Below are positions 16,461 through 24,574 of a stretch of 64,000 nucleotides of DNA, in pieces. The DNA is from Aureispira sp. CCB-QB1. GTDB taxonomy: Bacteria; Bacteroidota; Bacteroidia; Chitinophagales; Saprospiraceae. The notes beneath the pieces were generated by a model. The model was not told where the DNA came from and ran no database searches. It worked only from the letters and a program-made list of their open reading frames with translations. Where the stretch lies: contig NZ_JHBV01000023.1 of NCBI RefSeq assembly GCF_000724545.1, positions 50,848 to 114,847 of the forward strand. Direction: 5' to 3'. Position 1 is the first letter of the stretch, and each line of letters starts with the position of its first letter. The position numbers and the translations under genes are program-made.

Positions 16461-17021
16461 TTATTTAGAAGCCCGTATTCTGCTGAGTGTTTCTTGCGTG
16501 ACACCAATATAAGAAGCAATGTGCCCAAGGTTAACTCGTTGATCAAGACTAGGATTTTTTTGCATTAGATTATCGTAACGTTCTTTGGCATTATAGAACA
16601 ATAAGTCCTCTATTCGTTCGGCAAGATCGATGTAAATATGTTCTAAAAACAATCGAATAAATTTTTCATATTGAGGGTTTAGAGCTAACAATTGATCAAT
16701 AGCTTGGTGGGTCATAGAATAGATGACAGCTTCTTCTAAAATTTCAATATTATAACGGCTTTTTTTGCGTTGAATAAAGCTGTCTATAGCTGTAATTGCT
16801 TCGTTTTCGAGCGCAAAATGTGCTGTAATGTCTTTTCCATCTTTGTGGTAATAAGAACGAGCAATTCCTTTTTCGATAAAAAACAATTCATTACAAATAG
16901 TTCCTTCTTCATGTAGTAAGAAATGTTTTGGGAAGGACTTTATAGTAGTAATGCTCCTAAAATCGTTAATCAAGTGATTTAAAACAAACGGATCTATACT
17001 TTGAAATTGTTTTGGTATCAT
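16461..17021 (-). CDS. Crp/Fnr-family transcriptional regulator
   Basis: A 186-aa regulator with an N-terminal cyclic-nucleotide-binding-like beta-roll (about 15-120; EGTICNELFFIEKGIARSYY) and a C-terminal winged HTH (VNLGHIASYIGVTQETLSRIR). No full phosphate-binding cassette of true CRP is present, so the ligand is unknown. The start was placed at the internal ATG at 17021 rather than 17099, because a consensus promoter has its -7 box at 17097-17104, so 17099 lies inside the promoter. A perfect 12-bp inverted repeat brackets that promoter (17067-17078 with 17109-17120), suggesting autoregulation. Confidence 0.88.
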   Translation of the reverse strand: MIPKQFQSIDPFVLNHLINDFRSITTIKSFPKHFLLHEEGTICNELFFIEKGIARSYYHKDGKDITAHFALENEAITAIDSFIQRKKSRYNIEILEEAVIYSMTHQAIDQLLALNPQYEKFIRLFLEHIYIDLAERIEDLLFYNAKERYDNLMQKNPSLDQRVNLGHIASYIGVTQETLSRIRASK

Positions 17022-17066
17022 GGATGGAGTAGAAAATAATAAGAATAAGGAGTGTATAATTGACAA

Positions 17067-17120
17067 GCACTGTCTATTAAAAGAACTTTGCAAATGCAAA
17101 TATAATTGAATAGACAGTGC
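17067..17120 (-). promoter_or_regulatory. Dyad operator candidate around the crp-like promoter
   Basis: GCACTGTCTATT (17067-17078) and its perfect reverse complement (17109-17120) are 30 bp apart. One arm lies between the -33 and -7 boxes and the other just downstream of the expected start site. The placement suits repression by a dimeric regulator, possibly the gene product itself. Confidence 0.45.
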
Positions 17121-17127
17121 GTATCAA
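17097..17127 (-). promoter_or_regulatory. Promoter of the crp-like gene
   Basis: On the minus strand, TTG (17125-17127), a 20-nt spacer and TATATTTG (17097-17104) match the Bacteroidota consensus. The predicted leader to the ATG at 17021 is about 70 nt. Confidence 0.75.
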
Positions 17128-17166
17128 TTTTTGAGAATAAGTATCGTTCAAAAAAAATAGCAAGTG

Positions 17167-17187
17167 CCACGCAGTAGCAGCGCAGCC
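17167..17187. repeat. Fragment of the CGCAGTAGCAGC repeat family
   Basis: CCACGCAGTAGCAGCGCAGCC, the core of the dispersed family without recognisable matching outer arms. It lies between the crp-like promoter and the stop of glutathione peroxidase 2. Confidence 0.5.
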
Positions 17188-17227
17188 AAAACAGCCTTAT
17201 TTTTTCTGACCTCTTACTTAATAAATT

Positions 17228-17782
17228 TTATTCGCCTTTTACTTGCTTGCGAATAGCACGTTTGATGAGTTTATCATTGACTCGATCGGTTGGTTTGAAC
17301 GATTTGATTACTTTACCATCTTTACCAATCAAGAATTTTTGAAAATTCCATTTAATAGGTGCATCTATACGACCATTTTCTTTCTTATTAGTTAAGTATT
17401 TATAAAGTGGGTGCATGTTCTTGCCTTTGACCGAAATTTTCGAAAACATCGGAAATGTTACCCCATATTTGCTTGTACAAAAACGATTGATTTCCTCGTT
17501 GCTGCCAGGTTCTTGATTCATAAAATTATTAGCAGGAAAACCTAAAACAACAAAGTCATCATCTTGGTATTCTTCATATAATGCTTGTAAGTCTTCATAT
17601 TGGTAAGTGTTGCTGCATTTGGAGGCAACATTAACGATCAGTAGAACTTTACCTTTGTATCGGTCCATTGATACATTATTTCCAATAATATCCTTTACTT
17701 TGATATCATAAATATCGTTTGGCTTCGGCGCACTACTACTAAATAATAAGCTAACGAATAAGGCTGCAAATAAAACTTTCAT
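17228..17782 (-). CDS. Glutathione peroxidase family protein, exported (paralogue 2, altered active-site loop)
   Basis: A 184-aa GPx/BsaA homologue with a probable signal peptide (MKVLFAALFVSLLFSSSA). The peroxidatic Cys is kept (C56), as are Q90 (FPANNFMNQEPG) and W145 (WNFQKFL). The loop after the Cys reads SKCSNTYQYEDL, where paralogues and most family members have SKCG(F/L)T(P/N)QY. The Gly to Ser and hydrophobic to Asn changes are unusual and may alter peroxide or donor access. Otherwise it is very close to paralogue 3 at 18112 (shared NNFMNQEPG, EEINRFCTSK, VNDKLIK), which indicates a local duplication. Confidence 0.92.
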   Translation of the reverse strand: MKVLFAALFVSLLFSSSAPKPNDIYDIKVKDIIGNNVSMDRYKGKVLLIVNVASKCSNTYQYEDLQALYEEYQDDDFVVLGFPANNFMNQEPGSNEEINRFCTSKYGVTFPMFSKISVKGKNMHPLYKYLTNKKENGRIDAPIKWNFQKFLIGKDGKVIKSFKPTDRVNDKLIKRAIRKQVKGE

Positions 17783-17864
17783 ATTGTATTTTTTTTTGTA
17801 AAAAGTAGGACTGTTTTAAGGTTACTGTGCGGTAATAACCTTTCTTAATCAATAATTGTTCTCA

Positions 17865-18047
17865 ATATTTCGAGATAAAATCGTATCAATCGAACTACGT
17901 TGCTACTATGTACTGCTTTATGAGAACTATATGGTTGATTGTCAATAGAATGATTCTATGTGTTAAAGTTTTTTAAATGTTGACAATCAGGATTTTATAT
18001 AGATTTTTTTGTTTTGAAATAGCAACGCAAATAAATCCACGAAATAT
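17865..18047. repeat. 183-bp palindromic intergenic element
   Basis: ATATTTCG (17865-17872) pairs exactly with CGAAATAT (18040-18047). The interior contains CTACGTTGCTACT, a diverged form of the CGCAGTAGCAGC core in reverse, and a second inverted pair around ATTGTCAA/TTGACAAT. It fills most of the 329-bp gap between glutathione peroxidases 2 and 3. Confidence 0.5.
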
Positions 18048-18111
18048 GATCCTTAAACTTAATGATTAAATTTTACTTTTATGACTCACCCTGTGCATTT
18101 TATGAAAAAAA

Positions 18112-18669
18112 TTAGATTCCCTTGACATGTTTTCTAATAGCCTTTTTTATCAACTTGTCGTTTACACGTTCTGCTGGTCGAAAAGAACGGATTACTTTTC
18201 CATTACGACCTACTAAGAATTTTTGAAAATTCCAACGAACGGGATCTTGAGCACGTCCATTCTTCTTTTTGTTGGTCAAGTATTCATACAATGGATGCAT
18301 TTCTTTTCCTTTGACCGAAATTTTAGAGAACATCGGAAAAGTAACTCCAAATTTGCTCGTGCAAAAGCGGTTGATTTCTTCGTTAGTGCCTGGTTCTTGA
18401 TTCATAAAATTGTTGGCAGGAAACCCCAAAACAACAAAGTCATCGTCTTGATATTCTTCGTACAGAGCTTGCAAATCTTTATATTGATTGGTAAAACCAC
18501 ATTTAGAAGCTACATTGACAATGAGTAGTACCTTGCCTTTGTACCTAGACATAGAAACTTCATTTCCAATAATATCGTGTACTTCAAAGTCATAGACGGA
18601 TTCGGATTTAGGACTATTGCTCATTAATAAAATGCTTAGAGCTAGGGGAATCAGCATTAATAATTTCAT
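18112..18669 (-). CDS. Glutathione peroxidase family protein, exported (paralogue 3)
   Basis: A 185-aa thiol peroxidase of the GPx/BsaA family with a probable signal peptide (MKLLMLIPLALSILLMSNS). The peroxidatic Cys is C57 in NVASKCGFTNQY, with Gln in FPANNFMNQEPG and Trp in WNFQKFLVG as the other catalytic residues. It has a normal active-site loop, unlike its close neighbour at 17228. The promoter region is occupied by a palindromic element (18700-18815). Together with the other two copies it forms a peroxide-defence cluster, probably acting outside the cytoplasm. Confidence 0.93.
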   Translation of the reverse strand: MKLLMLIPLALSILLMSNSPKSESVYDFEVHDIIGNEVSMSRYKGKVLLIVNVASKCGFTNQYKDLQALYEEYQDDDFVVLGFPANNFMNQEPGTNEEINRFCTSKFGVTFPMFSKISVKGKEMHPLYEYLTNKKKNGRAQDPVRWNFQKFLVGRNGKVIRSFRPAERVNDKLIKKAIRKHVKGI

Positions 18670-19236
18670 AATTTTTGGATTTTAAATAGGAAAAATAAAC
18701 ACAATCGTTTGTTGAAACGATGTAGTAGCACTGGGAACTATCACGCAGTAGCAATGAACTGAGCTGTGTGAGTTTATGACCGCAGAGCGTAGCAAAGCGA
18801 ATCAACAATCATACAATAAGCGTGCAACTAACTACTCTAGATTAAATATGTTTATTTGAATTTTTAATAATATTTTACTTTTTGAAGGTATACTTATTTG
18901 TTATTCAAAGTAAAGTGCTTCTATTTTTATAACTAAAAAAGCTCTAAATGGTTTATGAAAAAAAACATTTTTTTATGAAAAAATATTGCAATAATTACTG
19001 CCTATTTAGATGGTTTTTAATCGTCTAAATTTCAAATAACGACTTTTTAATTTAAACATCTATTTAAAATACTAGTACTTAAGTATCTATAGTTTATGAA
19101 AAAATAGCTACTTTGTAAGAGTGAGAATAACCTTGCTATATTTTATGCAACAGTTGATGAATTACTTAATAACACTAACTTTAATTGAGTATTGTTAATC
19201 GGGTAAGATTGATCGACTATTGCAGATAGATAAACT
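18670..19236. other. 567-bp intergenic region
   Basis: It lies between divergent glutathione peroxidase 3 (minus) and the DUF2339 gene (plus). It contains the repeat element at about 18700-18815. The remainder is very AT-rich with no recognised gene, RNA or consensus promoter. Confidence 0.5.
18700..18815. repeat. Palindromic intergenic element, CGCAGTAGCAGC family
   Basis: The left end contains CGTTTGTTGAAACG and the right end AATCAACAATCATACAA, with TGTTGA/TCAACA pairing. The interior holds TCACGCAGTAGCAATGAA and GACCGCAGAGCGTAGCAAAGCG, shared with the copies at 14478 and 30772. It lies directly upstream of glutathione peroxidase 3. Confidence 0.6.
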
Positions 19237-22200
19237 ATGCCAATGAAAATTGTTTGCCCTACTTGTAGTACTATAAATGATACTACCAATGAAAATTGCA
19301 CCTCGTGTACTAAAGAACTAACGTTAAATCTGACTAGCACATTCCAGTTAGAAAATGGTCTGACCTTATCAATTGTTGCTTTATTGGAGAAAGTACAACA
19401 ACTTGAAAAACGTTTGGTATATGTTGAAGAAAACTATAGTGCAAGCGCTAAACAAGTTGCAGAAAAGAAAAGATTAGATGAAAAGTCCAATAATATTTTT
19501 GAGGTTCCTAAAGTGTTACCGAGTGATTTAGATGCTTTAAAAGGATTGCTAAAAGAAGTAGTTAGCGCCCAAAAAATTGCTCAGGAAAAATCGGATAGCG
19601 CACGTTTGGCAGATTTGAACTTTGTAGCAAAAAAGATCGAAAAACGAATACAACGTTTGGAGCAATCTCCAGAAAGTAATTTAGAACCTCAAACCAAAAC
19701 AACTCCTATCGTAGAGCCTAAGCCTACTCAAATGCCTTTCTTACAGTCTTACCCCAACACAATAGATGGTGTGCAAAAGGCATTGAATCAAATAGCTATT
19801 CAGAAAGAACTAGCTAATCTCAATCGCGACTTAAAAAAACTGGAAGCTTTGCTGGCAGCCGAAAAAGATTTTGAGCAACGGCTTAAAAATTTACAGTTGC
19901 AAGAGACTTATGGCAGAAAAGAGCAGGAAGAAAAAAAGACTCCCCAAGTAGAGTCGCCAAGGGAAGAGGAGCTTGTTGTGAATAAAAACTTGATTTTTGA
20001 GGTCGAACAAGAGCTGGCTTCAATTTGGAGCGCTAAGCAGCGAGCGCAAATTACCCAAGATAGCATCCGATTTAAGTATTTGGCTGAAAAAGAGGTGCAC
20101 TTGAAGAAAGAATTAACCATGCTAAAACGGGGGATAATAACAGCTCGTTTGGATATTGAGACTGTTGAAGAAACAAAAGAAAAAGAAGTCGCAACCAGTA
20201 GTTTTTCTATTACCTCTACTGCTAAAACTGTTCAACAACAATCGCCTATTGCTGTGAAAACGGTTGCCCCAAAAAAGGAAGGTCCAACTGCTCTGGAACA
20301 GTTCTTTGCGCCACTCATTAGTGGAATTGCATTCATTGAGGAAAAATACGACGAATACAAAACGGAAGGCAAACTTTCTCTGTTTTTTTTGACAGTGGCG
20401 GGAATTGTAACTTTATTGTTTGGTTTTGGCTTTTTGGCTCAATATTCTGCGGTGACTTATTTTGGGGATTATCTAACCCAAATTAAAGTTGGTTTTGGTT
20501 TAATTTGTTCTTGTGCGGCAATTGGGATCGGAGGGCGATTAATAAAGAAAGACAAAAAATTTGTAGAGTTTGGACAAGCCCTGATGGGGTTAGGTTTGTC
20601 TCTAAATTATTTATTTATCTACTTTCTATCAGCCGATCCTCCTTTAATTAGTTCAACCATTGGCTTTTTGCTCATCTTTTTAAACACATCCGTTTCTATC
20701 GTATTGTCGTTGCGATATGAATCCAAAATTATAGCCTTATTAGCCTTGTCAGGAGGAGCACTGGCACCAAGTTATTTACAATCAACAGGAGAAAATACAC
20801 ACATTTATTTTGCGTATTTGTGGTTGCTTTGTGCCGCTTCTGCCTATTCCGCCAAACGCTTGGGATGGGAAACGCTTAATTTTATATCTTTTTTATTGGT
20901 AACCTTAATTTTAGGAAGCTCTACTTATTTTAATTATGCAGATGCCAAGGGCTTGTCAGATATCATGTACTTGTTGCTCTTTCATGCTTTTGCATATATG
21001 TATGCCTATATTAGTTTGTTCGATGGCTTCGCCCCCAAAAAAGAACAAAGTGCTATTGATCTTATCATATTGATTGGAGCACAAGCAGCCATGATGATGA
21101 GTTTGTATTTTGTTTATGGACAGCAACAAGAAGCATATGCTACTTTAAGTATAGCTTATTTGCTCAATATGTTGCCATTTGTATTGATAACAGTTGTTTT
21201 TTATGAAAAATGGACCGAGCAACAAAAATCTATTCTAGTTGGTGTTTCCAGTGCTTTTGTAGCAGCTGCAATTCCTGCTTACTTTGGAGTGCAATACAGA
21301 GGTTTACTGTGGGCACTACAAGGGATTGTACTTCTGGGAGGAGGGTTGATACTTAAACTGACCAGTGTTCGCCGTTTGGCTTATTTTATCTTGTTAGGCG
21401 GTCTAGCAAATATGTTTTTCAACTTAGATTGGTATTCAATGCCGCAACGAGAAGTTGGAATATTATTTACATCAGGATACATCAACCTATGGAGTATTGG
21501 CATTGTCTTAATTGTTGTTTCTGTTTTGCTCAAAAAACAAGAAGCGGTACTAGAAAATGACGAACAAAAGGTACCCTTAGTACTCAATGAGGTTTTATCA
21601 GTGTGGGGGCTATTTGTATTTTATATTACAAGTTATTTTTACTTTGAAAACTATGCTTATAATCTAGCACTAATTCCAATGTTTGCATTGTTGATTTGGA
21701 ATAATTATCGCAAACTCTACTTGGCAGAAGTGTTAGGAATATTGCAAGTCCTTGTATTAGCGTTTACTGCTTTACACTCTATGGATGCCGTAGGATCTCG
21801 TCATTTTTCAGACCAGCTTTTGTATGGTCAGTTGGCAATGGTAGAAATTCTATTTGTACTATGGTTTTTGCAATTATTTTATGAAAAAGTGCTTACAGAA
21901 GCTGCTACTTACAAACATGCCTTGGCAAAAAGAGCAAGAGAAGTTTTTTATTTGATCCTGCCGATTGCTTTAATAGATAGCATTCATCATGGATTGCCTA
22001 GCTATATTTTATATGGCTTTTGGGTAGCAACTGGGCTTGCTTTTGTATTGGCAGAATTTACAAAGAGCAAACTGGTTTTAGTAGAATTTTTGGGCTTGGT
22101 AGCCGTTTCCATGTTTTTATCCTTTGGGGCATTTGAAATTGGTCCTTTGTTGTTAGGAAATGTATTGTTATTAGGAATTGGGTTCTATAAAAAAGCATGG

Positions 22201-23004
22201 AAAGAAGCGGCCTTTGAAAAGCTAGATTATTTAGGGCTCTATTTAGTTTTGCCTTACTTTTTTGCTGTATCAACAGGATTGATTTACTATATAGCTTTTA
22301 ATGATACTGGTGATGATGCTTTTTCAGTGATGCAATTGACGGCATTGGTTCTATTGACAATGGTGAATTTAGGGCACCAACTAGCACCAATTAAAAGAAC
22401 GCTATCTGTTGCTTATCGATTGGCATGGGGCATTTCTTTTATAGCATCTATCGTATTGTTTTTATATACAAGTAATGGAGAAAGTTTTTCATCTAAGTTT
22501 TTGATTGGGTTTGTATTATTAGGAGGCGTTTTAGCATGGTCACATAGAATGATTTACAAAGCAGAGATTCCTTACAATGGCGATCAGCAAAGTGCAGTTT
22601 GGAGAATGGAAGCTGTTGTGTTGCATTTGTTAAATGTACTTTCTTATACTACTTTTTTGTGTTTTATAACAGGAAACCCAGCAAGCCTTGCTTTAACAAT
22701 CGTTTTATTTGTACACGGAATTGCTTTGGTGTTTAATGGTTTACAATCCAATTTTGCGCACCTAAATAAAGTTTATATTCCTTTGTTTGGAATTGCAATG
22801 CTGAAGCTGTTTTTTGTTGATATGAAAGACGCGGATACCATTATGAAGATTATTGTCTTTATCATTGTTGGAATAATTTGTTTATTAGCAGCTTATTTCT
22901 TAATTCAATACAACAATAAAAACAAACCTGTTGAAACAATAAATACAAAAAATTTTAAGAAAACAGAAGAGGATGATTCAACTGATACGGACAAAATCGG
23001 ATAA
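19237..23004 (+). CDS. Giant multi-spanning DUF2339 membrane protein
   Basis: A 1255-aa protein. Residues 7-24 are a CPxC...CxSC zinc ribbon (C7, C10, C21, C24). About 45-310 is a charged, coiled-coil-rich cytoplasmic region. From about 385 to 1230 there are more than twenty hydrophobic segments, as in the DUF2339 family of predicted inner-membrane proteins. LFGFGFLAQYS and LALSGGALAPSYL are family-like blocks. The biochemical function of DUF2339 proteins is not established. The tail is polar (about 1230-1255). The last 32 bp overlap the following GNAT gene, which suggests translational coupling. Confidence 0.88.
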   Translation: MPMKIVCPTCSTINDTTNENCTSCTKELTLNLTSTFQLENGLTLSIVALLEKVQQLEKRLVYVEENYSASAKQVAEKKRLDEKSNNIFEVPKVLPSDLDALKGLLKEVVSAQKIAQEKSDSARLADLNFVAKKIEKRIQRLEQSPESNLEPQTKTTPIVEPKPTQMPFLQSYPNTIDGVQKALNQIAIQKELANLNRDLKKLEALLAAEKDFEQRLKNLQLQETYGRKEQEEKKTPQVESPREEELVVNKNLIFEVEQELASIWSAKQRAQITQDSIRFKYLAEKEVHLKKELTMLKRGIITARLDIETVEETKEKEVATSSFSITSTAKTVQQQSPIAVKTVAPKKEGPTALEQFFAPLISGIAFIEEKYDEYKTEGKLSLFFLTVAGIVTLLFGFGFLAQYSAVTYFGDYLTQIKVGFGLICSCAAIGIGGRLIKKDKKFVEFGQALMGLGLSLNYLFIYFLSADPPLISSTIGFLLIFLNTSVSIVLSLRYESKIIALLALSGGALAPSYLQSTGENTHIYFAYLWLLCAASAYSAKRLGWETLNFISFLLVTLILGSSTYFNYADAKGLSDIMYLLLFHAFAYMYAYISLFDGFAPKKEQSAIDLIILIGAQAAMMMSLYFVYGQQQEAYATLSIAYLLNMLPFVLITVVFYEKWTEQQKSILVGVSSAFVAAAIPAYFGVQYRGLLWALQGIVLLGGGLILKLTSVRRLAYFILLGGLANMFFNLDWYSMPQREVGILFTSGYINLWSIGIVLIVVSVLLKKQEAVLENDEQKVPLVLNEVLSVWGLFVFYITSYFYFENYAYNLALIPMFALLIWNNYRKLYLAEVLGILQVLVLAFTALHSMDAVGSRHFSDQLLYGQLAMVEILFVLWFLQLFYEKVLTEAATYKHALAKRAREVFYLILPIALIDSIHHGLPSYILYGFWVATGLAFVLAEFTKSKLVLVEFLGLVAVSMFLSFGAFEIGPLLLGNVLLLGIGFYKKAWKEAAFEKLDYLGLYLVLPYFFAVSTGLIYYIAFNDTGDDAFSVMQLTALVLLTMVNLGHQLAPIKRTLSVAYRLAWGISFIASIVLFLYTSNGESFSSKFLIGFVLLGGVLAWSHRMIYKAEIPYNGDQQSAVWRMEAVVLHLLNVLSYTTFLCFITGNPASLALTIVLFVHGIALVFNGLQSNFAHLNKVYIPLFGIAMLKLFFVDMKDADTIMKIIVFIIVGIICLLAAYFLIQYNNKNKPVETINTKNFKKTEEDDSTDTDKIG

Positions 23005-23461
23005 CCAAGATTTTATAGATTTGGTGTATTTATTGGATGAATATTTAGCCGAAAAAGATGGGAAGGAACATTCATTTTATGCACAGTTTAATACAATAGA
23101 TGCACTACGACAAGTAGTCGTTGCTTATCTTGACAAAGAGCCGGTAGCTTGCGGTGCTTTAAAAGAGATTGATAAAGATCGAATGGAGATTAAACGAATG
23201 TTTACCAAAAAGGCACAGAGAGGAAAAGGAATTGCTAGCCAAGTGCTTGAAGAGTTGGAAAAATGGGCGCAAGAGCTCAATTACCCCACTTGTGTATTGG
23301 AAACAGGGAAACGACAACTAGAGGCGGTTCAGTTTTATTTAAAAAATGAATATCAAGTTACACCTAATTACGGGCAGTATATGGGGATAAAGAATAGTAT
23401 TTGCTTTCAGAAAAATTTGACATCAAAGTCCTTCAATACCAATAGCTTTAGTGAAAAATAA
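22973..23461 (+). CDS. GNAT-family N-acetyltransferase
   Basis: A 162-aa acetyl-CoA-dependent N-acetyltransferase. The central motif A reads RMFTKKAQRGKGIASQVLEELEKWA, with the acetyl-CoA pyrophosphate loop RGKGIAS. Motif B-like LNYPTCVLETGKRQLEAVQFYLKNEY follows. The start ATG lies 32 bp inside the 3' end of the DUF2339 gene in another frame, consistent with an operon. The acceptor is unknown. The last 15 residues (TSKSFNTNSFSEK) fall outside the domain. It is closed by a short hairpin at 23460-23487. Confidence 0.9.
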   Translation: MIQLIRTKSDNQDFIDLVYLLDEYLAEKDGKEHSFYAQFNTIDALRQVVVAYLDKEPVACGALKEIDKDRMEIKRMFTKKAQRGKGIASQVLEELEKWAQELNYPTCVLETGKRQLEAVQFYLKNEYQVTPNYGQYMGIKNSICFQKNLTSKSFNTNSFSEK

Positions 23462-23487
23462 GAGCGAGTGCGTACTAACCCGCTCTT
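23460..23487. terminator. Short bidirectional hairpin between the GNAT and hydrolase genes
   Basis: A 7-bp stem AAGAGCG (23460-23466 with 23481-23487), followed by TTATCGTTTTTT on the plus side. It is modest in strength and lies between convergent genes. Confidence 0.5.
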
Positions 23488-23496
23488 TATCGTTTT

Positions 23497-24375
23497 TTAC
23501 TCCAAAAAATGCTCCATCTCTTGTATGAGTTCTTGAGGCTTTTCTTCCTGCAAAAAATGACCACAGGCATAGGTTTTTACCGTTGCATTGGTGAGCGTTT
23601 TTTTCCAAATATCTAAATATTGAGTGCTAATGAACGCATCTTTTGTTCCCCAAAGCACTAAGAATGGTTTGTCTTTGATGCGGTCAATTTGTTGCCATTG
23701 AGCTTCATACCAATCCGAAGCTCCGACAAGAGAATAGCCAATTTTTAGCAAGCCCCAACGTTCAGCTTTATTGCGAAATAAATGCGTGTAATGTCGGTGT
23801 GTTGCTTTGGATAGTTTGGTTTTATCAAAAAAGGATTTTGGAATTAAAAACTTGGGCGAAAAATTGAGTCTCAAATACAAAAACTTTCCAAGCCTACTAT
23901 GTAGTATTTTGTCTACTTTTTGAGCCGCTTCTTGATCTTTGGTTTTCCAAAACCAAGTATTCATCAAGACTATATTTTGAACATTTTCGGGGTGCTTTAT
24001 TGCATAAGACAACCCAATTGGACCACCAAAATCATGCACTACCAATGTAATGTTTTTTAGTTTCAATTGCTGGATAAATTCAACTAAATTTTGCGCTAAT
24101 TGAGGAGCACTGCCATCAATAGCTTCTGATTTTTCGGACAAGCCAAAGCCTAAATGATCGGGAACAATACAGCGATGTGTTTTAGAAAAATGTTGAATCA
24201 TTTTGCGGTACAAAAAAGACCAAACGGGTGTACCATGTACCATCAAAAGAACGGGTCCTTGTCCTTCGTCAACATAGTGCATCGCTCGTCCATTAACAGT
24301 TAGGTAATGACTTTTAAAAGGATAGGCTTTAGAATCAAACCAGGTTTCTTTTTTTATTTGATTGGCAATAGACAT
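23497..24375 (-). CDS. Alpha/beta hydrolase with Asp nucleophile (haloalkane dehalogenase-like)
   Basis: A 292-aa alpha/beta-fold hydrolase. The oxyanion loop is HGTPVWSFLYRK (47-58), close to the haloalkane-dehalogenase HGNPxxSxxWR. The nucleophile elbow is VHDFGGPIG, so the nucleophile is D115 rather than Ser, as in haloalkane dehalogenases and epoxide hydrolases. D246 (WGTKDAF) and H273 (CGHFLQEE) complete the triad. Dehalogenases usually have Trp after the nucleophile as halide stabiliser, but Phe is found here. Dehalogenase activity is therefore possible but not shown. It is monocistronic and convergent with the GNAT gene. Confidence 0.85.
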   Translation of the reverse strand: MSIANQIKKETWFDSKAYPFKSHYLTVNGRAMHYVDEGQGPVLLMVHGTPVWSFLYRKMIQHFSKTHRCIVPDHLGFGLSEKSEAIDGSAPQLAQNLVEFIQQLKLKNITLVVHDFGGPIGLSYAIKHPENVQNIVLMNTWFWKTKDQEAAQKVDKILHSRLGKFLYLRLNFSPKFLIPKSFFDKTKLSKATHRHYTHLFRNKAERWGLLKIGYSLVGASDWYEAQWQQIDRIKDKPFLVLWGTKDAFISTQYLDIWKKTLTNATVKTYACGHFLQEEKPQELIQEMEHFLE

Positions 24376-24574
24376 AGTATTAGTTTTGATAGAAATTGAC
24401 TAAGGCTGAGTGTGGTGAATGTGCGCCTTAGACTTATTCTAAATGAAATGAATTAATATTGATAACTCAAAGGTCGCTGATGTTGAAATGGTAATAATTG
24501 GTCTATACCAAGATTTATATGTTGTCTGCTTTGTAGCAATAGCAAAATAAGGAGAAATACACTATATTTGTTTT

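Noticed and set aside
16461..17099. 212-aa version of the Crp-type regulator from the upstream ATG
   Set aside because: That ATG falls inside the -7 box of a consensus promoter, and the family length (about 186 aa) fits the internal ATG at 17021.
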